Source of the DNA: Ectocarpus siliculosus
Taxonomy: Eukaryota > Sar > Phaeophyceae > Ectocarpales > Ectocarpaceae
Length of the DNA stretch: 29,212 nt
Direction: 5' to 3'
Assembly (NCBI GenBank): GCA_000310025.1
Contig: FN649742.1
Coordinates: 4,413,795 to 4,443,006 of the forward strand
The notes beneath the pieces were generated by a model that was not told where the DNA came from, ran no database searches, and was given only the letters and a program-made list of their open reading frames with translations. Numbering within the stretch: position 1 is the first letter of the stretch; every line of letters begins with the position of its first letter. The position numbers and the translations under genes were made by a program. Shown piece after piece: positions 11,612-23,400 of this stretch.

Positions 11612-12558
11612 CAGGACACACTTCTGGAAGTCGTCGAAGCGTTCCAGGCAGTCGTCTCTCTCCTCCGACCTCGCCTCTCCCCGCATGTACCCACGCCCGA
11701 ACTTCTTCACGCACCGGTAGTACTTTTTCTGCCACTGATTAAAAAGAAAGGTGGCGTTGGACCATGTGCGCGTTGTCTCAAGTAGCGTCGACCGCGCTAA
11801 CCGGCTGACGAATGAAAAGACGTCAGTCTTAGTGCGGTTGAAAACACAAAACACTTCTATCTGCCATGAACTGGGACCCCGTGAGGGGGCAGCATGGGGG
11901 AGGCGTGTGTGGGTGCGTGTGTGTGTGTGCATTTTGCGTGTGCATGTGCCCTTCAAAGCAGGGGGCAAAAACAAGGTCAGTGGTAAAATGGGAGCGTGAG
12001 GTCGAGTCGTCGCCACAAGCTTTCCATACAAAATTATCAGCAGAAGTTGGAATGATGGTTGCGTACAAAATGTCCATGGGCGGTTGTTTTTGCGTACACT
12101 ATGTGCAAAGGCGACTCGCACTCTGAGAAAATTAATGTAGACACAACCCGTCCATTTCCAATCACGCTACCCTGGAGGCTGCAGCAACAAGCTACAAATA
12201 CTGATCATGGCAGAACGTGTGCGCAGGTACCTTTCTTTGAAGAAAGGACCATTGTGGCGTAGGCAGCATTGTATAGGTGTGTACGTACATCCAAGTGGTT
12301 CCTAGACACACAGAGCGCACATTCCCATCATCTGGTACACTACTGAAATGTGGTCACTGCTGTCTGTAGACGATACTTCATCATGATGTTTGGATGTGAA
12401 AATTGTTACATGTAACTGCGTGCTTCTGTACAAGCAGTATACAGCCAGTCTTTGTAGGCATCGTACAGCATGCAGATATCGTCCCGCACCTTTTTGCACT
12501 CTTCAACCGGATTTGAAATCTCGTGTTCTTCGGCGCGCATGTCATTCTCCACAGACAT
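11612..12558 (-). CDS. Twin-CX9C protein, TRIAP1/Mdm35-like (3' end unresolved)
   Basis: Two exons fit in phase 0. Exon 1 is 12558-12490 (23 codons, ATG at 12558, donor AAG|GTGCGG). Exon 2 is 11734-11612 (41 codons, acceptor after a T-rich tract ending in aatcag, donor CTG|GTAAGC). Joining them makes ECKKWQKKYYRC, an exact C-x9-C, followed 20 residues later by DDCLERFDDFQKCVL, a second exact C-x9-C. The spacer has the FGRGYMRGE pattern comparable to the W..EKFLKG stretch of TRIAP1/Mdm35. Those proteins are imported by the Mia40 relay, form two disulfides across a helical hairpin, and partner PRELID/Ups lipid-transfer proteins in the intermembrane space. The 755-bp intron splits the first CX9C motif. 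I could not identify the final exon below 11612: one acceptor near 11550 and one near 11350 are possible, but neither gives a family-like tail. Another twin-CX9C family remains possible. Confidence 0.55.
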
Positions 12559-12903
12559 TCTGAGTTGTTCGCCCAGCAGCGTCGAACGCAGGGCCGCAGC
12601 AGACGAGATGCCAACTACTGCTGTACCGCTGAACGACGCGGGGTAAATGAGCCACACTGCGTCTGTGAGTAAGACAGAGGTGTCAGAGAACCCGATGAAC
12701 AACTTCGGTCCAGTATTCCTCCTCCACACTTGCTGTTGTCGGCCTCAAGCTTTCCTTCACACCAGCCTCAATATCCACTGCCCGGTCCCCTCTGCCGTTG
12801 GTCCCTACGCCCTCCCTCTACTGCTGTCGCACCCTTGGCGCACTGCTGTTATTACACCGACTTGCCGCGCGCGCTTTTTCGGAGATCTTCCCAAAACAAT
12901 GCA
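12559..12903. promoter_or_regulatory. Shared divergent promoter/5' UTR region
   Basis: This 345-bp gap separates the start codons of the minus-strand twin-CX9C gene and the plus-strand TBC1D32-like gene. Both genes must start transcription within it or just beyond, so a bidirectional promoter is inferred. No clear TATA box was seen. Confidence 0.4.
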
Positions 12904-15900
12904 ATGGAACTCCATAATTTCGCCGCATTCTTGGGCGAGGAGGAGAGCAACACCACGCCTCCCGCATCAGACAGCAGTGGGGTTGTTGTACCGTCCCACA
13001 CACGGCTCAGCATGGATGAAGTACAAGATGATGCGGTGACAGAATTTCTGAAAATTCTTGGCAAAGCTGAACACGAAGTCCGATCATTGCCTCAAACGAG
13101 TGCGGACTTCGAAACATGCAGCCTACGCTCAACGCTGTGCGGCCAGTTGGATGCCCAGCTAGGTGCAGCTGTGGACAAAGCCCTCGGTTCGCAAGAGCTT
13201 CGGCTCGATCCCGCCGATGGTGTTTGCCCTGATGGTATCAATAAGGTTGTGGCGCGGCTAGCGGCGTCTCCGCCTTTCGTCGGCGTGGTCAACAAGGCTC
13301 GCGAGGCGATTGAGCAAGCTGCAGAGGCTCAGCTGGCAGCAGCTACGACTCCTGTTGCCAACGCCACGGGTGACAGTGTTGCTGCGACGGGAGCAGCTGG
13401 AGTTGTTCTTCGTCGAAACGTGGATGCATTGTCAAGCTCCGACACGGAAAGAGAAGACATGCGCGTGAAGAAGAAGGCGGCGCGCAGGGATGATTGGGTG
13501 GGCATTTTCGACCTGTCCGGGGGGCTTGGGGCGGGCGGAGGAATTAGCCCTCGTGTGGATATCGAGGCCGCGCTAGGTCAACTGGAGACTGGGCTCGGGG
13601 GCTCAGGCAGCTCTACCACGAGCTCGGTCGAGGCCCTAGGCTTGCTGGCACAGGTGGGAGGGCAAAGCCGTGACGTCAAAAGCCGTTCAGTTCCACGTGT
13701 TTCTTTACCGCTACCAAAGCGGTTCTCTTTGCTCGAACTCATCACGCCTGCTTATTTCGAGTGTTAACTTACGTGCCTGCAACGCTGTTGGCATGGATGG
13801 CACCGCAATTCGTGCTTTCCTTGGGCAAAGCAAAGCCTCAACTATTGCTGACGGTCTACGCCCATTTCCCTTGCCATCTTCCTCAGGCCAATCCGGAGCT
13901 GTTTCAGTTTGGAAACCATTGGCCTCTCTTCCTGAAACTTGCTAAACGAGCTTTGGATAGCCCAGATCCGACAGTTCATGCGAAGGTGCGACGCCTGTGC
14001 AAACCAGAAGGACTGCAGTAGCGTTGTGCAAACTAGGGTAGGGGGGAGAGGCCTCCGGTGTTGTGACTGTTAACGGGAGGGAACTGGCGGAAGCCGGTGG
14101 GAGTCATCCACCACCCCACGCACGATGCAAGCCTTTGATAATATGGCCGTCTATTACCCCGTCGGTACGCAGCTCCCCCGCAAGCCCTCACTTAAGCTGC
14201 AACCGCCCCCCCTTCTCTGCCTCTTGGTCCTTGCCACACGCAACGACGACATAAATTTTTTACACGAGACCTCCACCCGTTACCATTGTTTCGCCTCGCG
14301 CAGGCTATGACCCTGCACTGGGTAATGTACGAGAAGTCCATGGGCATGTGCGCGGCGGACATGTGCGAGGGTGTCCTGGCTCACGCACGGGGGTACTTCT
14401 CGAACACGATCCACGTGCTCTCCGCCCCGTCGGCACACCGGCGCCACATGCTGGCTGGTGGAAAGGGCGCCGAAACGGCCGATGTGGGAACTGCCAATCT
14501 CATGGTCATCGGGGACTCAAAGCTGGCTTGCGCTGCGCGCATGTCAAGAGCTCTTCACGGCATGCTTGTGACGATCCACGAGGTACTTTTTCCCTTTAAC
14601 TTTGTTTTTTTTTTATGCCTTGAGGAAGATGCTCACAAGCCCATATTTTGTGTGTTGGCAGGGGGTCTTGGGCCTATGGTCTGTCGCCGTTGCAGCTATG
14701 GCGTTTTGCCCGTTGCGACGAAATTCGTATCTGTTTTATCTTGCGGGGCATTTCAACCGTTCGAGTGGTGTGCGAGTGCAGACCTTACACTCGACGATGA
14801 GATTGTACCATCCCGCAACACCCCACGCTTGTGTCTTCTTGGCGGTTTTCCTGTCGGGCCAAATGATGCAACACCGGCAACACCGTAGCACTTTCTTGAC
14901 ATTTCCCGATGTAGAACCTGACGACAAATTTGTTTGTTGGTCTTTCCTTCCCCGACAGACGTTCCAACATCTGCCGGAGCGGCGCGTTTGGAGCATTGTC
15001 AGTTCCTTCTTTTCTCTATTAGGCGATACTGTCGCTTCCTTGGAAGGGGCGCCAGGCGATCCAACAGGTTCGGGCATGATCGACTGCGATTCTGATGTCA
15101 ATCCTGATTGTGTCGAGGAGGGCGGAAATAGTAACGGGTGTGACTACGCTGCCCCTTTGCCAGATCGGGTGTCGTATCAGCCCGAGGGGATCGCATCTAC
15201 CTCTACGGTCCTCATGTCGGCGCACTTCCTCGCCGTTGTTGGCCGAGTCGATGATTGGCTGCCAGCTTGGCTTAGGTCCTTGCCCACCGGGCAGCTCGTG
15301 CGGGCGGTAAACGACGCGGGCCTTGTGGAAGCAATGACCCGCAGGTGCAAGTCGCAAGGGCGGATTCCCTTCTGCTCCAGAAATATTTGCCAAAGACCAT
15401 CCGGCTCCGACGCTGACGTTGCCGCTGCCGTTGCGTCAAACGGTACCCGTGGTACCGCCGGCCCCACCGCACCCGAGTCGGCGCCGCCGGAAAGTTGTCA
15501 GCCCAAGGCTGCTGTTGTGAGACACCGTCTCAGCGTAAGCGCTGGTTCCTCGGGTACCTTTTCTTCGGCCGGTTCGGCGGCGCCCCTGGGCCGTGCCCTT
15601 TGGCTCTCGGCCGCAGAGCTAGAACGATCGCTCCTGTTACAGTCAGTCTCCTTTCTCGGAATTCTCGCCACGCACTGCCGTGGAATATTGCGGCCATGTC
15701 CACCGATCCCCGATGACGAGGACGGCAGCGAGGAACCGGTGCCGAGAGGAGAGCGAGAACGGGAAGCCATCGACGGCGGTGTCGATCGTGGCCTCGAGCA
15801 GGTGGAGGAAGTCCTGCAGGCGCTGGTGCAGTGTGCTTGGGATAGAGAGGAGCGGCGAACTGAGTCTGCAACAGGGGCGTCCTTGTTGTCGAGACGAGCA

Positions 15901-18900
15901 CATCCCACCACGAAGCGTTCACGGTCGAGATCCGTGCGTTTCGTGGCGTTGGACTACGTTGAGCGGTTGGCAAAGGCGACGGCTGGTGGCGAATCGACGC
16001 CGTTTTCCTCTGTCGCTGTGCAGCATTTGTTTTCGCCCCTGGGTGGCGCGAAACGGACCGGCGGGGGGCAACGCGGCAGCTTTGGCGAGAGGGATGGTAG
16101 CGATGGCTGCATAAGAGAAACGGATGAATCACCGAGGAACGATTGCCCCGCGTTTCTGGGGGCACTGGCGGATATCGCGGGAGTGCTCCTGTCGTCGCGG
16201 GGTGCCTCCGCCGAGTTTTTCGTCGATGGTCCTGACGGGCTGCAGGCGTCTTGCGCTCTCCTCGAACTCGTGCGTTGCGCGGCGGAGCTCGCGAGACGTG
16301 CGTGCTGGCACCGTTGCCCTCGCGGCGAGAAGATCGAGAATGACGTGTCGGCAGAAGGACACGGAGACAAACCTGAGGGTGGGTTTATGTCGTTGGACAG
16401 GAGAGACTCGGAGCGACTCGCAGTGAGATTTGCCTGCGCACTTGCATCAATCATGTGTAATCCTCCAAAGCAACGCGCGGCCGGGTTGCAGGCGCTGTGG
16501 CAGGGGGGGGTGCCGCACGCCCTCGCCACGCTAGTGTTGCACCTGGAACACCCCAGACCGGAAGAATTGGCTTCACCAGCGCAAGCCCCGCAACAAGCCA
16601 GCGAGGGGAAACAACCCGCTTCGAGAAACAGGGATGGCGGTGATCATGCTGGTGGCTACCACGAGTTTGAGAAGCGAAATACCGACCTTCACGATCGGTT
16701 GCTACTGTCGCTGGTTGAGTGGGCGCGGGACCTTGAAGGGGTGGACTACCTGCGTAGGGTAGGGCTGGCCGTGCCGTGTGGGTCCTTCCTTGCACGCGAG
16801 CTCGGGTGTCGGCACTTGAACCGCCCCACTAGAGATGAGTGCGCAAGCCCTCGGTCACTGGCGCTTGCAATGAGACTCGCTCTGTGCGAGGAGGCTCTCA
16901 ACGCGCTGCTCTCTGCAGACGGTGGCGTTACGGATGGAGTGGAGGGAGGGCTAACTCGACTCGGTGAGTTGTCGACCCTCCCGGAATTGCTGGAGTCTCA
17001 GATGGTTGACCTGCCACCAGCGCATACCCTTGATGCGCGAAGGGTTGGCGGTGACGACAATGGGGCGGGAGGGTTGTTTGAGGAGGAGCATCCTAGGAGG
17101 TTTCCGGGGCTTGAGCTGGGCAGTGACTCAGGGGATCTTCGATGCCTCGACGTAATTTCCCGCGTGGCCCTGTCGGGCACCTTCTCCTTGTGTTCGGACT
17201 CCGCCAGCCTTGGAGCCCGGCAAATAGAGAGGTGGCTGCATTGGGGGCTGTCGCGGGCGGCCCCGTCCGCAAAGCCCCGCGTCAATGCCGGCCAGGTCGC
17301 GACGAAGGAAGGAGAGGACGGTTATGTACCTGAAGATGTTCGTGTGGCGGCGCTCCACATTGTCACAAATCTGGCGGCGGATTTGTCTACCGCCATCGCG
17401 ATCGAAGCAGAGTGGTCACTGGCGGACACTCTCGTCCAGCAGATGTCAGACGAGGAGATGGTAGATGCGTGTACTTCGGACGACGCCGGTGTCGGCGGCG
17501 AGGCGGTTGGGAGAATAGCTTCGAAAGGGCGTGACAGTTCCCGCACGCCGTGCAACAGCGACGGCGGCAGCAGTGGCGGCGAGCACGGCGTCGGAAGCGT
17601 CTGTATGCCCAACATAGTGGAACCTGCTGCGCTTGGCTGTGCCCGCCTAGCAGTGTCACTTACGTGCCTGGGTGGTCCCAACGAGGAACGACACGTGTTG
17701 CTGCGAAGACTTCGACATGCCGAGGCGTCGGCTGGCGGTGTGATTATTAACTCAGGGAATCGGAACGCCTCCGCTGCTTCCACCCGGGCTGCAAGTGGTG
17801 TCCGCGGGATGTCAGAGATAGTAGAGTTTCCGGGCGAAGGTGCTTCGGATGAAGACTGGTGGAGTGCCGTGGACCGGTGCGTCCCAACTGTGGTGGCGAG
17901 CTTGACTGGCCCTGATGTGGCTCGAAGGAAGGAGGCATTCGCGCTGCTGAGTAGTGCAGCAGCAAGGAGATCCCTCCTTTTGCCGAAGGAAACAACGCGG
18001 CGCTCGGCTGAACCTCGAGCGGCGGACTGCGTTTCCCCCTGTGACGACGAAGAGAGGGGTGGGCCAGAGCCTCAGGGAAGCATGTTTGATAGGAGGCAGG
18101 AGGTTATGGTCAAGCTCTGCTTTTCGTACGCGCGCGGCCTCGGTTTCGTAGATAATGGTTGCCGAGAGGTATTCGCATCTGGACTGAGGGCTACCCTGGC
18201 AGGTGCAGCCGAACCGACCGCGGGTTTGACATCCCGGTCATCGGCAGTTGACACAACCGCGACGCCTTGGCAAGCCGACTGGTTCGCGGCGGTGGCATTC
18301 ATAGCCTCCGGGATGGATAGCGCAGCGGCGAGTGAATTGCTTCAAGTTCTGCACCAGCAAATCTCCAAAGCGGCGTTCTTGCTGCCGCTCGCGGGGAAGC
18401 GATATGCGTCAAAAGCGGCGCGCGACACCGCCGTCTGCACGGCCTCGGCGCGAGATCCCCCCGCTCATGTCGCGGAAGAGATGAATTCCGGAGAGCACGC
18501 CCACGAGGTGGCGGACGTTTATAGCCGTGTTTGCGCGTCACCTCTCGCAGGTGATGGTGCCCCCCCGACCGCCGCAGATCCTTCCCGCGGAGACCCACCG
18601 CTGCTCCTGCTGATGTCCTTGGTCGAGGAGCTGCTCGAAGAAGAACTGCCTCTCATGTCAGTAGCCTTGAGGGGATCGGGGTGGGCGGCGGCCCCTCTCG
18701 CGGCGCGATGGGTTCGCCAGTGCATGTTGTCCGTCGTTGACTGGCCTGGCGTGGTGGCGTTCCTCGCGCTGTCTTTACTCCGGGGTCACGATTACCAGGT
18801 GAACAGGCTGATACGCCGCCGCTGCTGTAGTGTTATGAATTGTCGCCCCCACAGAAGCTACCTTTCATCGTGGGTGAAGCGGGGAGCGGTGGCACTTTTT

Positions 18901-19408
18901 CGACGGGAACAACGCATGTGTCTTTCGTTCCCGTTGTGCAACTCCACCGATACTACTTTCTGGTCGACCTTCCCAACCCGCATTTTTGGACGCCCGCCTC
19001 ACCCGGATCGATGAAAGATATAACAAAGATCCCTCTGATCTGCTTCATGTCCCCAACGCAACATTTTCTAACACCCCGAACGCATGGCAGTGGCACTACG
19101 CCTGTCGCCCGATACTTGAATTTCCCAAAGGCAGGCAACCGCCCGCCCCCCGCTGTCACCCACCAACTCCCACTCCCCCGCTCGCAACGCGACCCCAGGT
19201 GTACTTTGTCGTAGCTCTTTTCCGCGCGGCCCAGCCTAGCGTCATGGAAGCAGCGTCAAAGGGTCTCGACCTCACGGGGCTACTTGGTAGGGGAGAGGCT
19301 CTCGAGGCATTCAATCTGGAAGAGTCGCTTTCTTTCATGGAGGCGCTGGAGCGGCGTCATCGAGGGCGGTGCATCGCTGCTACTAAGGCGTATCTCGCTC
19401 AGTGTTAG
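12904..19408 (+). CDS. TBC1D32: TBC1D32 / broad-minded (BROMI)-like ciliary protein, 5 exons
   Basis: Exons read as 12904-13653, 13887-13985, 14304-14582, 14959-18798 and 19199-19408, giving 1725 residues. All four introns (233, 318, 376, 400 bp) are phase 0 with pyrimidine-rich acceptors. The start is the first in-frame ATG, with G at -3 and +4. The TBC1D32 assignment comes from remembered family features. Around residues 355-395 is a helix of the form LHGMLVTIHE-TFQHLPE joined across intron 3. Near residue 460 is the segment HFLAVVGRVDDWLPAWL. The C-terminus (about residues 1590-1725) has SLVEELLEEELPL, ARWVRQCMLSVVDWPGVV, GHDYQVYFVVALFRAAQPS and a final SLSFMEALERRHRG. The family has an ARM-like helical body and a C-terminal TBC fold lacking the catalytic Arg/Gln fingers, and none is visible here. 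In animals BROMI acts with CDK20 and CILK1-type kinases in ciliary length control and Hedgehog signalling. The protein is longer than the animal form (about 1250 residues) because of Ser/Gly/Ala-rich inserts. The splice model is firmer than the name. Confidence 0.68.
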
Positions 19409-20499
19409 AGGAGGGGTGCATTGTGTTAGTGCTGGATACCGAGTGAGATGGTGGGGCTTTGTCCTAAACGTTCTCGCTTTACGGACGCTCAGGACCGTGT
19501 AGGTCTCAAAGATGTAGGCCAGTGTTCACTTCTTTGTGTACACGTACAACATGCCCGTGGTACACGAGAAGTACGTGAGTTTGTTGTGTTGTGTGCGCGG
19601 CGGCCAAAGCGTGTTTCCTACATGCAAGACTTGGTAGTCAAGGCCGTACGCCCTAGCCCCCGTTCGTGTCTGGTAACAACGCTTTCATCATGGTCGCAAG
19701 GGCAAAGCGCGGCCAGTGAAGCCGAGGAACGCGTTTTCTCGGTTGACAGTGGCAGATGAAAACCTGTATGTAGTCTCCCTTCTCTACCACGAATCTTGCC
19801 TCACGGGGCGACACATGAAATCAACAAGAGGTTTCAGTGTGAATCGGCGTACAAAGTATGCCGCCCGATGCTATTATGCGTGCCATAGGTTGTTGCGGGT
19901 CGTCGCTCCGAAATACCTCTCGCCGAAAAGGCAGAGCGTTCTGCGTTCAAAACTACACCTACTCCCAGTTGTAAATGACGCCATCTTCTATTTACTATAC
20001 ACCAGGGTTTCCTCTTTTTGAGAGTCCACACATGGTTTTCGTTGCCATCAGATAACCAGCCATGACCATACAGAGAGGGGCAACAGATCAACACTTTGAG
20101 ATGTCCGTGAAAAAGCGAGTGATGACCTATCTTGCTGCAGCAAAGAGCAAGGTTTTGAGCAAAACCACAAAACACCAATCACACGCACCCTCGCGCAAAA
20201 AATTCTGCCCGATAGTATGATCTCTGCCTTAGCAACAATCTGTAGCAGGTCACACCTACCTCTGCTTGAGACAAAGGCGAAAAGCAAATCCAAGAAATGT
20301 AAGTCGCAAAATGCCTCACGCCACTGGTGGCCGCGTTCCCAACCGACTCCTTTTCCGTGCGCCACGAAACCAGAAACAGAGAAAGGGCAGATACAATAGC
20401 TGGTTGTGGTGCACGGCCATGAAGACGAAGGTAGAAGAAGCAAGACGTTCTCCTGGTCAGCAGCAGAGGATGCCAGCTTCATTTATCCACGAACGAATT
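19409..20499. other. Tail-to-tail intergenic region
   Basis: This region lies between the TBC1D32-like stop and the proposed stop of the coiled-coil gene and should hold both 3' UTRs. No coding frame and no convincing canonical AATAAA placement was found. Confidence 0.5.
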
Positions 20500-23400
20500 T
20501 CAAAACCAATCGTTGTCGCTGCCGTCCGAAACCACGCTTTCGCCGAAAAAAACACCGCTACCGCTGCCGCTGCCTCCTCCGGCACCATCGGCCACACTCG
20601 CGCTGCTCCCGGCGGTGTTTCCATCGCGACTTCGGGTTCCGACGCCACCCATGGCTATACGAACGCCATCGCCGCTGCGAGTGCTGAAATTCCTCACCGC
20701 AGCGCTCGGGGGGTCCTGCTCGTTGTCTTCCCGATCGCTGCTGTAGATCGGGGAGTGTTCACGAGGAGCGTAGCGGGGTCGGGGGGGGCGGGTAGATGGG
20801 TAAGTAAATGAAGCAGTCGACATTTGGCGTCGCTACCGTCGTACAGGTAAATAGCAGTGGTGCGAAGATGGGCTGCTTCATCGGACCACCGAAACTGCGC
20901 GAGTGACCACACACACCCCAGACCGACTTTCGTACATAGCTCGATTGCTCCAAGGTGTCACTGCCAAAAAGGGCCGGTTTTGGCGAGATCTCATCGATTG
21001 CTTCCCTTTGGCGAATCGGTCGGTTCTCGCCTCTTGGTTGTGGAGCCATCGAGCTTTGAAAGTCGGTCTAGGCTGGGGTGCTTCACTCACACAACACTAC
21101 GGCACCTTCCATAGCAAGGTTTCCAGGAATAAAATTGTGCCGGTTGGGGCCTACCTCCCTGCCTCTCTGCTCTGCACCAGCTTTCTGTTTTGATCGTCGT
21201 GGGCAGCGGTCCCAGAAATCATCCGTTACAACACAACCATGTCCCTCCATCGCGCTACATAACTATAGGTGACTTGAAAGTCTGCTTCGGCCACAGTGAG
21301 ACACATCTCCCCAATGCCCCACCTCGCCGAACCCACGCACGACAAAAATAATCACAAACGAGCCTTGACAACAAATATTAATATTCTGAATCCAGAGGCT
21401 GGACACTAACGTCCGGTCTCCTCCGCGCCCTCCCCCATGGGCGTACCGGTGGACTACAAAATGTGTTCGCCTTTCGTCGAGCCAAGACTGCTGTCTGTTC
21501 GACGGCAAGGTGAATAGGGCGATTTTTCCATCCATGAGAAGAAATACACATCCGAGCGCATGCCCACGAAAACTCACCTGCTCTGCCCCCCCCCGACCTC
21601 TAAGTTACCCCTCGACCTCGTTGAAGGCTCTGACAGGTCGCTCACGCTGCCGCCAAGGTCACCGCCGTCGTGGTGGCCGCTGCTCTGCGACCTTTGCCAG
21701 CGTTGAGACGCCCGCGGCGAATCTTCTTTTCCCGCGTCACCCCCCGTCGCCCGCACTGCGGGGATATCGCCGGCGGTGGTACCGACTCCCACCCGAGTTG
21801 ATTCGGAGCGTGGTTTCTGGTCATGCTGCTGCTGCTGCTGCTGCTGGCGCCTCTGCCTGATTTTTTCTCTGTATTCTTGCACTTCCCGGTGCGCCTGGTT
21901 TCGTACAGAGAACAAATTCCAAGAAAGGCCGTGCGGAAGAAACTGAACAAGGGTTGCTGGAATTACGGTTGAGGGAGGAGAACGAGAGAAGGAAAGTGCA
22001 GGGTAGCGGCGGAAAACTTCAAGCAACAAGCAAATGCGAGATGGTTTGGTGGCCCACGTGGGGCACTGACTGTCGCATTTTCGAGAGCTCCCTTCGTCCC
22101 TAACTTTCCGACGCAGGGCGGTGTTTCTTGACTCTCTCCTTGCTTCTTCGCACACTTTCGCGTTCCGCAATCCACGTACTCCATGGAGAACGCGTGTGCT
22201 GCCAACAGACAAAGGTTCGACAACGACAAGCTCTGCTACCGCCGTTCACCAAAGCACCGCGCAGTACCTCGGTCTCGGCACCCTCCCCCGGCAGCATCAA
22301 GCACAGCCGGGTGCCACTCGGTTTGAAAATATAAGGACCATTCGGATACCAATGTGAATATTGCAATGGTTCCTATGTTTCAAAGCAGAGATGCATAGAG
22401 GTAGCCCGATCGATGCACACCTGGGCCTTGGCGATGTCGGCCTCGTCGATTGCCTGCGGCTCCACAGGCCCATCTCCTCCCACTCTTGGGTCGTCTCGTT
22501 CGTCGCCGGCCTGAGTGATATCCACTTGCTGTGCGTCCACCGAGCCGGCAACCGCGTCTCCGCTTTTCGCCCCCAACGCGCTCGCGGCGGTGAGGTCTGG
22601 CCTTGTCTGCGTCGCTCCCGGCTTCTCGGCTTGAATCTGTCCCCCCGGTGCTTCGTTGGGTGTATCCCGGGGAGCGCTGCTTAGAGTCGGAGACTTGCGT
22701 GTTGTTTCGAGGTCGGTCTCTGTGGATGGGACAGTCCGCGAGTCATGGTTGGTGGTCGGTGAAAGTACCCCGCTGTCAGTCGTTAGTTGCTGCTGCTGCG
22801 GCGGCTGCTGCTGCTGCTGCCGCTTGTTGTCTGCGCCATCTTTACGACAAGTTCCCACATCTTCTACCGACACTCCGGTCGAACAGGAGCTCCGGGTAGC
22901 CCTCTGAGGCAGCGGGGGCGCCAAGCTCGAAGCCTCAGGCGGAGTTGCCGCAGCTACCGCCGCCACCTCTGCAGCCGCGTCTGCCTCCATCGACACCTGT
23001 TCTTGCCCCCCCAAATCACCCCCCCTGACCCCGTCAGCATCGTCGCCCCTGGCCCCATCAACCCTGCGTCCCTGCCCTCCCCCCAAAGACACATCCTGGC
23101 CCGATTGTGCACCCGCGGCCTTTGCTGCTACTCCTTGTGCGGTCTGCACGCCGTTGCGTTCCTGGTCCCTCTGCCTGGTTTGCCGTTGCTCCTCCTCCTC
23201 CTCGTTGTCTTGGACCCGTCGCCATTCTGGATCGGCCCTGGACCCCCTCCGGCGGGCCGCCCTCGACGCGGCGGCTGCCTTGTCCTCCTCCTCCTCCAGC
23301 CGCCGGCGCATCGACTCCATCTCCAGTTCTTCCCGCCGAGCTCGGTCCGCCTGTCCCATCCCATACAAAAAGGTCAACGGGCGCCGACGAGGAGCGACCG

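Noticed and set aside
14662-14958. Coding extension upstream of exon 4 (GVLGLWSVAV...)
   Set aside because: Although open, skipping it by joining 14582 to 14959 yields a continuous helix of the expected family spacing and uses a better pyrimidine tract.
18855-19018. Extra exon after a 56-bp intron in the TBC1D32-like gene
   Set aside because: The frame is open, but the direct join of 18798 to 19199 gives the family-like GHDYQVYFVVALF and a normal 400-bp intron with a C-rich acceptor.
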